NCBI RefSeq assembly: GCF_026342355.1
Contig: NZ_JAPEMV010000005.1
Span: forward strand, 496,001-560,000
DNA from: Streptomyces sp. NBC_00249
GTDB taxonomy: Bacteria > Actinomycetota > Actinomycetes > Streptomycetales > Streptomycetaceae
Length of the DNA: 64,000 nt
Direction of reading: 5' to 3'
How positions within the stretch are numbered: the first letter of the stretch is position 1; each line of letters starts with the position of its first letter. Shown here in pieces: positions 51,382 to 59,315 of this stretch. A model generated the notes under the pieces. That model did not search any database and had not been told where the DNA came from. It worked only from the letters and a program-made list of their open reading frames with translations. Position numbers and translations under genes: made by a program.

Positions 51382-52029
51382 TTGGACGCCTTCTCCACGG
51401 TCATCCGTGTCGCCTCGCACGAGCAGCACACCGAGGCCGAGACCTCTTCCTTCATGAGCGACCTGCTCGGCGGGCAGCTCGGGGTCGAGGCGTACACCCG
51501 GTACACCGAGCAGCTGTGGTTCGTGTACCGGGCTCTGGAGGACGCGGCCGGGGCGCTGCGCGAGGACCCCGTCGCGGGGCCCTTCATCCAGCCCGAGCTG
51601 ATGCGCGTCGCCGAGATCGAGCGGGACCTCGCGCACCTGCTGGGCCCGGACTGGCGCGAGCGCGTCAGCGCGCTGCCCGCGACGCGTGCGTACGCGGAGC
51701 GCGTGGCCGAGTGCGCGGCCACCTGGCCGGGCGGGTACGTCGCCCACCACTACACCCGCTACCTGGGCGACCTCTCCGGCGGGCAGATCATCCGCGACAA
51801 GGCGGAGCGGACCTGGGGCTTCGAGCGCAAGGGTGACGGCGTGCGATTCTACGTCTTCGCCGCCATAACCAACCCCGCCGCCTTCAAGCGGACCTACCGG
51901 GAGCTGCTGGACGGCATCGCCGCGGACGACCTGGAGAAGCAGCGCATCATCGACGAGTGCAAGCGCGCCTTCGACTTCAACGGCGCGGTCTTCCGCGAGC
52001 TGGGCGAGGAGTTCCCGCTCAGCGCGTGA
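51382..52029 (+). CDS. Heme oxygenase (HmuO type)
   Basis: Opens the heme ring to biliverdin, CO and Fe2+, releasing iron from imported heme. 215 residues. Start: TTG at 51382, 6 bases after a perfect GGAGG (51371-51375). The frame reads back to an ATG at 51337, but that would place this ribosome-binding site inside the gene. Motifs: VIRVASHEQHTEAETSSFM with the proximal heme-ligand His, LWFVYRALE, and the distal-helix signature YVAHHYTRYLGDLSGGQIIRDKAER. An iron box lies just upstream. It heads the iron/heme island but is transcribed alone, ending in a hairpin. Confidence 0.93.
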   Translation: MDAFSTVIRVASHEQHTEAETSSFMSDLLGGQLGVEAYTRYTEQLWFVYRALEDAAGALREDPVAGPFIQPELMRVAEIERDLAHLLGPDWRERVSALPATRAYAERVAECAATWPGGYVAHHYTRYLGDLSGGQIIRDKAERTWGFERKGDGVRFYVFAAITNPAAFKRTYRELLDGIAADDLEKQRIIDECKRAFDFNGAVFRELGEEFPLSA

Positions 52030-52047
52030 GGCCCACGGGCAGCAGGT

Positions 52048-52086
52048 GAGGGCCGGTCCGGTGCGCGGAGCACCGGGCCGGCCCTC
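52048..52086. terminator. Terminator after heme oxygenase
   Basis: An imperfect 16-base stem (GAGGGCCGG-T-CCGGTGC / GCACCGG-G-CCGGCCCTC) begins 19 bases after the heme oxygenase stop and also faces the convergent PhzF-like gene. Confidence 0.65.
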
Positions 52087-52113
52087 GCCGTGTCCCTCTC
52101 GCCGTGTCCCGTC

Positions 52114-52764
52114 CTACGAGGCGAAGCGGACCCGGCCGCCGAGTTCCACGGTGCCGTCCGGGCCCGGGGCCGTGAGGATCTGCGAGCCGGCGCCCTGGGT
52201 GATGTTCAGGGCGCGGTTCAGCCGTGCCGTCAGCACGATCGCCGCCGAGCCGGTGGCCTCGTCCTCGGGGACGGCTCCGTCGGGGCGGCGGGGGAAGCCC
52301 CGGGCGCGGACGCGGCCCGCCCTCTCGTCCTCCCAGGCCCAGGCGTACAGCCAGCCCTCGCCCGGCGGCGGGGCGGGCAGCGCGTCGACCTCGGCGGGGG
52401 TGGCGTACTGCTCGGTGCGGATCGGGGTGACCCACTCGGGGCGGGCCGTGATCCAGGTGAACTCCCCGTCGTCACGCGCCCATACGGATCCGGCGGGCGG
52501 CTGGAGCTCCTCCACGTCGAGCAGCCAGGCGAGCCCGACCAGCGGGTGGCCGGCGAAGGCCAGGCGGGTGCCGGGCGTGCGGATGTCGACGACCCCGCGC
52601 TCGGGGTCGTCGACGAACACCGTCTCGCTGTAGCCGAGTTCGGCGGCCAGCGCCTGCCGGGCCGCGTCGTCCGGGCAGGTGCGGCCGTCGCGGACGACTC
52701 CGAGCGGGTTGCCGTACCGGCCGTCACCCGCGCAGAAGACCCTGAGCACATCGAGATCGTTCAC
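52114..52764 (-). CDS. Short PhzF-family protein
   Basis: 216 residues with the PhzF/diaminopimelate-epimerase-like fold: VLRVFCAGDGRYGNPLGVV, LGYSETVFVDDPERG, VVDIRTPGTRLAFAGHPLVGLAWLL (GHP motif), DEATGSAAIVL. It is about 70 residues shorter than typical members such as the one at 62725-63588, with a compressed middle. The GTG at 52764 is preferred to a TTG four codons upstream. Family enzymes are isomerases or of unknown activity; despite the name there is no phenazine cluster. It sits between heme oxygenase and HtaA genes, with no known iron role. Confidence 0.78.
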   Translation of the reverse strand: MNDLDVLRVFCAGDGRYGNPLGVVRDGRTCPDDAARQALAAELGYSETVFVDDPERGVVDIRTPGTRLAFAGHPLVGLAWLLDVEELQPPAGSVWARDDGEFTWITARPEWVTPIRTEQYATPAEVDALPAPPPGEGWLYAWAWEDERAGRVRARGFPRRPDGAVPEDEATGSAAIVLTARLNRALNITQGAGSQILTAPGPDGTVELGGRVRFAS

Positions 52765-52794
52765 GCGGGCATTCAAACACGGCGGGGCCGCGGG

Positions 52795-54318
52795 TCAGTT
52801 CTGGGCGGCTCCGCGGCGGCGGCGGGCGATGTACACCGCTCCCGCTCCGGCGGCGATGACCGCGCCGGAGGCGCCCAGGAGGGCGCCGGCGGGGATCTCG
52901 GAGCCGGTGGAGGCGAGGTTGCCGCCGACGGACCCGCCGGCCGAACCGCCCACCGAGCCGCCGGTGGTGGAACCGCCGCTGCTGCCGCCGCTGGAGCCGC
53001 CGGTGGTGGGAAGGGTGGCGTCCTTGTCCACGGATACGGAGAGGTTGACGTCGTCGAACCGCACGCCCGCCTTGTAGTCGGAGCTGGCGCCGCCGTTCCG
53101 GCTGAAGGCGGCCGCACCCTCGGCGGTGAGGGCGGTGCGGACGGCGTTCAGGGTGAGGACGCCGTTCTTGGTCTTGTAGTCGGCCGTGGTCAGGTCGAGG
53201 GTGGCGAAGGAGATGCCGGTCTTCGTGGTGGCGCCGTTCTTCATGTCCAGGACCAGGGTGCCCTTGGCGCCCTCGGCGTTGATGCGGACGTTGGCGAAGC
53301 TCAGGTCGACGCCGTGGTCGGGGCGCTGGAAGCGCAGGCTGCCCTGGAAGGAGGCGTTCAGCTTCTGCGCCTTGGCGTCGAGGGTGCCCGTGCCGCCGCC
53401 GAAGGAGAAGCTGTCGCCGTTCTTGGCGGCGCCGCCCTCGGGGGTGATGGCGCCGCCGTCCCCGACGTAGGTGCGCAGGGACTCCTTGACGCCCCAGGCG
53501 AGCTTGCCGCTGAGGATCTGCTGCGGGCCGTCGACGGGGGTGGTGGACCCGCCCTGCGACGGAGTGGCCCCGGTGGTGCTCGGCGTCGGGCCCGTGGCGG
53601 AGGTCGAGGTGGTGGGGGCGGCGGACGTCGTGGACGTCGTGGGCCCGGCGGAGGTGGAGGTCGAGGTGGTGGGGGCGGGCGAGGAGGAGCCCGAGGTGGA
53701 GGTGGTCGGGGACGGCTGCTGGATGTCCAGGGCGGCCGACAGCGGGTCGCCGTCCTCGCCGGCGTACGACTGGTTGCCGAGGAGGTCGGCGGCGGACTGG
53801 GTGAGGGTGGTCTTCAGGCCGGCCGTGTTCATGCCGGCGAAGGCCACGTCCGCGAAGTGGACGTCCCGGGTGAGCACGTCGTTGCGGGTGACGTCGACCA
53901 GGAGCTTCTTCGTGCCCGAGTCGAAGCGGAGGTTCGCCAGCGTGACCGTGAAGCCGTGGTGGGTCGAGTGGAAGGTGACGGAGCCCAGGAACTTCGCGGT
54001 CAGCACGTGGCCGCCGGCCTTGTCGTACGTGCCGCTGGCGCCGGAGAAGCGGAAGGTGCCGTCCGCATTCTTGGTGGCGCCGTCCTTCACGGTGATCGTG
54101 CCCTGGGCCGTGTGCTCGACGTAGTTGCGGTAGCTGCCCCGCACGCCCCAGTCGAGGGTGCCGCTCAGGATCGGGAACGTCTCGGCGGCTGCCCGGGCCC
54201 CGGCGGCCCGGCCGCCGGCGTCGGCGGTCGCGGGCAGGACGAAGGCGGTGGTGCCGAGGGCGGCGGCGGTGAGGACGGCGGCCGCGGCGGCGAGCGCGCG
54301 GCGGTGGGACGTGGACAT
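52795..54318 (-). CDS. Cell-wall-anchored HtaA-domain heme-binding protein, two domains
   Basis: A secreted surface protein, 507 residues. A signal peptide (RRALAAAAAVLTAAALG) is followed by two HtaA domains of the corynebacterial heme-receptor type (ILSGTLDWGVRGSYRNYVE..., and ILSGKLAWGVKESLRTYV...), joined by a Ser/Thr/Pro-rich linker (STSTSAGPTTSTTSAAPTT). The C-terminus has LASTG (~468-472), a membrane span and RRRR, matching the LAxTG motif of Streptomyces class-E sortases, so it is probably covalently linked to the wall. It should pass heme to HmuT. It lies 59 bases downstream of a second HtaA gene and shares its iron-box-controlled promoter. Confidence 0.88.
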   Translation of the reverse strand: MSTSHRRALAAAAAVLTAAALGTTAFVLPATADAGGRAAGARAAAETFPILSGTLDWGVRGSYRNYVEHTAQGTITVKDGATKNADGTFRFSGASGTYDKAGGHVLTAKFLGSVTFHSTHHGFTVTLANLRFDSGTKKLLVDVTRNDVLTRDVHFADVAFAGMNTAGLKTTLTQSAADLLGNQSYAGEDGDPLSAALDIQQPSPTTSTSGSSSPAPTTSTSTSAGPTTSTTSAAPTTSTSATGPTPSTTGATPSQGGSTTPVDGPQQILSGKLAWGVKESLRTYVGDGGAITPEGGAAKNGDSFSFGGGTGTLDAKAQKLNASFQGSLRFQRPDHGVDLSFANVRINAEGAKGTLVLDMKNGATTKTGISFATLDLTTADYKTKNGVLTLNAVRTALTAEGAAAFSRNGGASSDYKAGVRFDDVNLSVSVDKDATLPTTGGSSGGSSGGSTTGGSVGGSAGGSVGGNLASTGSEIPAGALLGASGAVIAAGAGAVYIARRRRGAAQN

Positions 54319-54377
54319 GGTGGAGGACTCCCGTGGGAACGCGGTGTGAAGGGAAGGGGGCGGGCGCCGCGGTGGCG

Positions 54378-55805
54378 TCAGGGCGTGTCCGCGGTCGTGG
54401 CCGCTGCCGCTGCCGCTGCCGTACGGCGCCTGCGCAGGACGAGGAAGGCGGCGCCGCCGGCCAGGACCAGCACGGCCGCGGCGAGGGCGGCGTACAGCCC
54501 GGTGTTCGAGGACTCCCCCGCCTCGGCGGCGGGTACGGGTGCCGCGGTGGGCGAGGCGGCGGGGGCGGCGGGCGCCGGGGCTGCCGGGGAGGCGGTGGAG
54601 CCCAGGTTCGGCAGGGCCGGAAGCCGGGCGCTGCCGTCCAGGGCCACGGCGAGCGAGACGGGGTCCATCTCGGTGCCGGCCTTGTACATGGCGTTGAAGG
54701 CCTGGGAGCCGCCCTCGGTGAGGGTGGCCGGGGCTTCGGTCAAGGTGGCGAGCTTCCCCTCGGTCTTGAGGCCCTTGGCGTCGAACTCGACGAGCGGTAC
54801 GGCGTTCTTCGTCTGCCCGCCGGTGGTCACGTCGGCGGACAGGACGCCCTTGCCGTTCTCCACCTTGACGCTCACCTTGCCGAGCTTGAGGTCCAGGTGG
54901 GCGCCCGTGAACTGGACGGTACCGGCGAACGCGGCGTCGAAGGTGCCCTTCTGGCCGTCGTACGACCCCTTGCCCTGCGGGAAGCGGAACAGCGCGCCGC
55001 CGTCCTGGGCGCCTTCGGCGAGGGTCCACCTGCCCTGGCCGACGGAGCCGGAGACGTACTCGCGGAAGGTGCGGCGTACGCCCCAGTCGACGGCGGCGTC
55101 GGTGAAGCCGCCCTGACCCTGCGGGCTCTGCTCCGGGGCGGTCGGCGTCGGCGCGGGCGTGGCGGGCTGCTGCCCGGCGGCCGGGGCCAGGACGTCGGCG
55201 GAGAGGGAGACGGGGTCGAGCTGCGCGCCGGCCGCGTAGTAGCCGGCGAAGGCCTTGGCGCCCTCTTCGGTCAGGGTGGCGGGGATGTTGGTGAGGGCCA
55301 GCGGGCTGCCGCCGCCCTTCATGTTCACGTTGCCGAGGCCGAGCGTGGCGAAGGGCACCTGGGACTGCTCGCTGACCGCGCCGGTGTCCTTGGCCTTGCT
55401 GGAGACGTCCAGGTAGAGGGTGCCGCGGCCGCCGGAGATCTTGACGGTCGGCCGGCTGACGGTCATGTCCAGCTCGTACACGCCGTCGGGCTTCTGGTGG
55501 CCCTGGAAGCTGACGCCGCCGGTGAAGGCGGCGCTGAACTCACCGGAGTCGGGGTCGTAGGAGCCGTTGGCCGAGTGGAAGCGGAACAGGCTGCCGCCGA
55601 CGGTGGCGGCTCCGTTCTTCAGCTTGAAACCGCCTTTCGCGACCGGACCCGTGACATAACTCTGGAAGGAGGATTTGATACCCCAGTCGAGCCGACCCCC
55701 CTGCACGGTGCGGCTCGCCGCGTGCGCGGCTGAGGCCGGGAGCAGAGTCCCGAGCAGGGCCGCCAGCAGGGCGACGGCGAACGCACGGGCGGGTCTTGCG
55801 GACAT
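54378..55805 (-). CDS. Membrane-anchored HtaA-domain heme-binding protein, two domains
   Basis: 475 residues: signal peptide (FAVALLAALLGTLLPASAAHA), HtaA domain 1 (VQGGRLDWGIKSSFQSYVTG...), a short Pro/Thr linker, HtaA domain 2 (DAAVDWGVRRTFREYVSG...), then an Ala/Pro-rich stalk and a C-terminal span followed by LRRRR. Instead of LAxTG it carries SNTGLYAAL, so it is probably held by the membrane anchor rather than by sortase. Conserved Tyr/His residues of HtaA domains would bind heme. It is the first gene after the iron box at 55832-55850 and is divergent from hmuTUV. Confidence 0.87.
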   Translation of the reverse strand: MSARPARAFAVALLAALLGTLLPASAAHAASRTVQGGRLDWGIKSSFQSYVTGPVAKGGFKLKNGAATVGGSLFRFHSANGSYDPDSGEFSAAFTGGVSFQGHQKPDGVYELDMTVSRPTVKISGGRGTLYLDVSSKAKDTGAVSEQSQVPFATLGLGNVNMKGGGSPLALTNIPATLTEEGAKAFAGYYAAGAQLDPVSLSADVLAPAAGQQPATPAPTPTAPEQSPQGQGGFTDAAVDWGVRRTFREYVSGSVGQGRWTLAEGAQDGGALFRFPQGKGSYDGQKGTFDAAFAGTVQFTGAHLDLKLGKVSVKVENGKGVLSADVTTGGQTKNAVPLVEFDAKGLKTEGKLATLTEAPATLTEGGSQAFNAMYKAGTEMDPVSLAVALDGSARLPALPNLGSTASPAAPAPAAPAASPTAAPVPAAEAGESSNTGLYAALAAAVLVLAGGAAFLVLRRRRTAAAAAAATTADTP

Positions 55806-55831
55806 GAAGGTCCCCTCCAGGGCCTAGCGGG

Positions 55832-55850
55832 CAAGGTTAGGCTAACCTAA
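55832..55850. promoter_or_regulatory. Iron box between HtaA genes and hmuTUV
   Basis: The sequence centred on AGGTTAGGCTAACCT matches 17 of 19 positions of the DmdR/IdeR iron-box consensus by eye, the best copy in the window. It lies 27 bases upstream of the HtaA start and 155 bases upstream of hmuT, so it most directly controls the HtaA pair and could affect both directions. Confidence 0.85.
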
Positions 55851-56004
55851 GCTATGCCGGTCGAGCGGGGAACCCCCGGGACGGCGGAACCTGACCCGGG
55901 CCCCGGATCCGGGTCGGCCCCGGTCCGGCTCCACCCCCGCTCCCGCCCCCGCCCCCTCAGCTCCCAGCTCCCGCCTCCAGTCGGACGATCAGGACGGTGC
56001 CTTC

Positions 56005-57015
56005 GTGCCTACGCCCGCCGCGTCAACCCGCTTCCCCCGTCTCGCCCTTGCCGTGGTGACACTGGCACTGGCCGTGACGGGCTGCGCAGGTACGGCCGCT
56101 CCCGCAGAATCCCCCGCTGTCGCCGCCGCCCCGGACCGGGTGGAGCCGCTCGCCGGCACGCCGCGGCCCGCCCTCCCGGTGACCGTGCCCTCGGCGGACG
56201 GGACGCAGGTCACCGTCGCCTCGGCGGAGCGGATCATCCCGCTGACCGGCAGCCTGAACGAGATCGTCCAGACCCTGGGCCTCGGCGGCCAGGTCGTCGC
56301 CCGCGACATCACCGCCACCTTCGAACAGGCCGCGTCCCTGCCGGTGGTGACCCGTGGACACGACGTCTCCGCCGAGAGCGTGCTCTCGCTGCGCCCGACG
56401 CTGGTGCTGGCCGAGACCACCACCGGCCCCGGCGAAGCGGTGCAGCAGATCCGTGACGCCGGCGTCCCCGTCCTCGTCGTCGCCCCCGCCAAGGCCCTGG
56501 AGGACGTCCCGAAGCGGATCGACGCCGTCGCCGCCGCGCTGGGCGTCAAGGAGGCCGGCGCGCAGCTGAACCAGCGCACCGCCGACCGGATCGCCGCCGT
56601 CCGCAGGGACGTCCCGGCCGCGTCCGGCAAGAAGCCCCGGGTCGCCTTCCTCTACCTGCGCGGCACCGCCTCCGTGTACCTGCTGGGCGGCTCCGACTCC
56701 GGCGCGGCCTCGCTGCTGGAGGCGGCCGGAGCGGTCGACACGGGCAAGGAGTCCGGGCTCGGCAAGGACTTCACCCCGATCACCAGCGAGGCGCTGGCCG
56801 CCGCCGCGCCCGACGCGATCCTCGTCATGACCAAGGGGCTCGAATCGGTGGGCGGCGTCGACGGCCTGACGAAGATCCCGGGCGTCGCGCAGACCCCCGC
56901 CGGGATGGACCGCCGCGTGGTCACCGTGGACGACGGGGTGCTGCTCAACTACGGGCCCCGTACCGACCAGGTGCTGTCCTCCCTGGTCGCGCAGCTCTAC
57001 GGCAAGGGTGCCTGA
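56005..57015 (+). CDS. hmuT: Hemin-binding lipoprotein of an ABC transporter
   Basis: Extracytoplasmic heme-binding lipoprotein, 336 residues. Lipoprotein signal LALAVVTLALAVTGCAG with Cys acceptor (~29). Binding-protein class III (helical backbone): RIIPLTGSLNEIVQTLGLGGQVVARD, LSLRPTLVLAETTTGPGEAVQQI, FLYLRGTASVYLLGGSDSG, DGVLLNYGPRTDQVL. These match HmuT-type hemin receptors rather than siderophore receptors. GTG start at 56005. Its stop overlaps the permease start by 8 bases. Confidence 0.9.
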   Translation: MPTPAASTRFPRLALAVVTLALAVTGCAGTAAPAESPAVAAAPDRVEPLAGTPRPALPVTVPSADGTQVTVASAERIIPLTGSLNEIVQTLGLGGQVVARDITATFEQAASLPVVTRGHDVSAESVLSLRPTLVLAETTTGPGEAVQQIRDAGVPVLVVAPAKALEDVPKRIDAVAAALGVKEAGAQLNQRTADRIAAVRRDVPAASGKKPRVAFLYLRGTASVYLLGGSDSGAASLLEAAGAVDTGKESGLGKDFTPITSEALAAAAPDAILVMTKGLESVGGVDGLTKIPGVAQTPAGMDRRVVTVDDGVLLNYGPRTDQVLSSLVAQLYGKGA

Positions 57016-58192
57016 GGTGACCGTCTCCTACGATCCCCCGCGCGGTGGCGCGACCACGCCGGAGGGGACCGCGGCCGGACCTGCGGCCGGGCCGACGGCC
57101 GCACTGCCCGCAGCCCGACCGTCCGCGCCCGAACGGGAGTCCGGGAAGCAGGTCCCGCGGCGCCGCTCCCGCAAGGCCCTGGCGCTGACCGGCGCGCTGC
57201 TGCTCGCCCTGCTGGTCCTCGCCCTGCTCTCCGCCGGAGTCGGCGCCTACCGCATCCCGACCGGGGACGTGCTCGACTCCGTCGCGCACCGCCTGGGCCT
57301 CGGCGGCGCCCCCCTGGACCGGGTCGGGGAGAGCGTGCTGTGGAACGTACGCCTCCCCCGCGTCGTGCTCGCCCTGCTGGTCGGTGCCAGCCTCGGCTGC
57401 GCGGGCGCGCTGATGCAGGGCGTCTTCGGCAACCCGCTGGCCGAGCCGGGCGTGATCGGCATCTCGGCGGGCGCCGCCGTCGGCGCGGTCGCCGCCATCG
57501 GTCTGGGCCTGAGCTTCCTCGGCAACTGGACCATCACCGCCTGCGCCTTCGTCGCGGGGCTGGTCACGGTCACCGCCGTCTACCTGCTCTCCCGCAACGG
57601 CGGCCGGACCGAGGTGGTCACCCTCATCCTCACCGGCATCGCCGTGAACGCCTTCGCGGGCGCCCTGATCGGCCTGTTCGTCTTCTTCGCGGACAGCGGC
57701 CAGGTCAACCAGATCACCTTCTGGCAGCTCGGCTCGCTCGCCCAGGCCACCTGGCCCAAGGTGCTCGCCGTCCTGCCGTGCGCGCTCGCGGGACTGCTCG
57801 TCGCCCCCTTCTACGCACGCAAGCTGGACCTCCTCGCGCTCGGTGAGCGGCCCGCCCGCCACCTCGGCATCGACGTGGAGCGGCTGCGCGTGGCGCTGAT
57901 CCTGGTGGTGGCGCTGCTGACGGCGGCCGCCGTGGCCGTGGCCGGGGTCATCACCTTCGTCGGTCTGCTCGTCCCGCACCTGCTGCGGATGGCGAACGGG
58001 CCGGGACACCGCTTCCTGGTGCCCGGCAGCACCCTGGCCGGGGCCGTCGTCCTGACGGGCGGCGACCTGGCGGCCCGTACGCTCGCCCAGCCGGCCGAGC
58101 TGCCGCTCGGTGTGCTGACCGCCCTGATCGGCAGCCCGTTCTTCTTCTGGCTGCTGCGCCGCACCCGCCGTAAGCAAGGAGGCTGGGCGTGA
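57008..58192 (+). CDS. hmuU: Hemin ABC transporter permease
   Basis: FecCD-type membrane permease, 394 residues, about ten spans after a hydrophilic ~55-residue N-terminus. Motifs: ESVLWNVRLPRVVLALLVGASLGCAGALMQGVFGNPLAEPGVIGISAGA (family signature), TGIAVNAFAGALIGLFVF, WQLGSLAQATW, VAGVITFVGLLVPHLLRMA. Translation start GTG 57008 or 57017; both overlap or abut the hmuT stop, so coupling is likely. Its C-terminus overlaps the ATPase start (GTGA). Confidence 0.92.
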   Translation: MPEVTVSYDPPRGGATTPEGTAAGPAAGPTAALPAARPSAPERESGKQVPRRRSRKALALTGALLLALLVLALLSAGVGAYRIPTGDVLDSVAHRLGLGGAPLDRVGESVLWNVRLPRVVLALLVGASLGCAGALMQGVFGNPLAEPGVIGISAGAAVGAVAAIGLGLSFLGNWTITACAFVAGLVTVTAVYLLSRNGGRTEVVTLILTGIAVNAFAGALIGLFVFFADSGQVNQITFWQLGSLAQATWPKVLAVLPCALAGLLVAPFYARKLDLLALGERPARHLGIDVERLRVALILVVALLTAAAVAVAGVITFVGLLVPHLLRMANGPGHRFLVPGSTLAGAVVLTGGDLAARTLAQPAELPLGVLTALIGSPFFFWLLRRTRRKQGGWA

Positions 58193-59142
58193 CCAGCACA
58201 GCGACCGGGTCGGCCGACCGCACCCCGGCCGGGGCCGCGGCCAGGCGTCCGGCCCGGCTGACCGCCCTGCTGCGCCGGAGCCGGCGGACGGTTCCGGCCC
58301 GGCCCGTGCCCGGGAGCGCCCTCGCGGAGGTCACGGACCTGCACGTGCGGCTCGGGGAGCGGGAGGTGCTCGCCGGGATCGGTCTGAGCGCCCGCGCGGG
58401 CGAGGTGCTGGCCCTCGTCGGCCCGAACGGCGCCGGGAAGTCCACCCTGCTGGCCGCGCTCGCCGCCGACCTGCCGGCCGCCTCGGGGACCGTACGGATC
58501 GACGGGCGCCCGGTGGGCGACTGGTCGGCCCCCGAGCTGGCCCTGCGCCGCTCCGTGCTCCCCCAGTCGGCCGCCCTGTCCTTCCCCTTCCCCGTCCGGG
58601 ACGTGGTGCGGATGGGCCGGGCCCCCTGGGCGGGGACCCCGCTCGCCGGCCAGGACGAGGAGGCGGTGGCCGCCGCGATGGCCGCCACCGAGGTCACCCG
58701 TTTCGCCGAGCGGCCCTTCTCGGCCCTGTCGGGCGGGGAGCGGGCCCGGGTGGCGCTGGCCCGCGTCCTGGCCCAGCGGGCCCCGCTGCTGCTCCTGGAC
58801 GAGCCCACGGCGGCCCTGGACCTGCGCCACCAGGAGCTGGTGCTGCGGATCTGCCGGGAGCGGGCGGCGGCCGGGGACGCGGTGGTCGTCGTCCTGCACG
58901 ACCTGGGGCTGGCGGCCGCGTACGCGGACCGGGCCGCCGTCCTGCACGAGGGCCGGATCGCGGCGGTGGGACCGCCGTCCGAGGTGTTCGGGGCCGGGCT
59001 GCTGAGCCGGGTCTACCGGCAGCCGGTGGAGGTGTTCCCCCACCCCAGGACGGGTGCCCCGCTGGTGGTCCCGCTCCGGGACGGACCGGACGGCAGCCGC
59101 TGCGGCGTACGGAATGCGAACGGGGACTTGACCTTCCCTTGA
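58189..59142 (+). CDS. hmuV: Hemin ABC transporter ATPase
   Basis: Cytoplasmic ATPase energising heme import, 317 residues. Walker A VGPNGAGKSTLL, Q-loop VLPQSAALSFPFPVRDVVRMGRAPW, signature ALSGGERARVALARVLA, Walker B PLLLLDEPTAALDLRHQ, switch His VVVLHDLGLAAAYADR. The GTG start follows AAGGAGG and overlaps the permease stop. The ~40-residue N-terminal extension is basic and not part of the ATPase core. It completes hmuTUV. Confidence 0.93.
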   Translation: MTSTATGSADRTPAGAAARRPARLTALLRRSRRTVPARPVPGSALAEVTDLHVRLGEREVLAGIGLSARAGEVLALVGPNGAGKSTLLAALAADLPAASGTVRIDGRPVGDWSAPELALRRSVLPQSAALSFPFPVRDVVRMGRAPWAGTPLAGQDEEAVAAAMAATEVTRFAERPFSALSGGERARVALARVLAQRAPLLLLDEPTAALDLRHQELVLRICRERAAAGDAVVVVLHDLGLAAAYADRAAVLHEGRIAAVGPPSEVFGAGLLSRVYRQPVEVFPHPRTGAPLVVPLRDGPDGSRCGVRNANGDLTFP

Positions 59143-59253
59143 CCTCGGCTTGAGGGGGCCATGGAGGGGCCGTGACGGCCTTGTGTCCGGGGCCGGGAGG
59201 TGAGAGCTGAATCACTGGACGAGTGGGTATCGGTGAGGTAAGCCTCGGTTAAG

Positions 59254-59269
59254 TTAGGTCCGCCTCACC
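59254..59269. promoter_or_regulatory. Iron-box-like site upstream of efeO
   Basis: TTAGGT-CCGCC-TCACC matches both halves of the iron-box consensus imperfectly (13 of 19 over the full length by eye) and lies 46 bases before the efeO ATG. A similar AGGTAAGCCTCGG lies just upstream. Control of the efe operon by DmdR/IdeR would fit. Confidence 0.5.
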
Positions 59270-59315
59270 GGCCCCCACGGGCCACCACCAGCCTTCACCC
59301 TCGCCAGGAGCCCCC

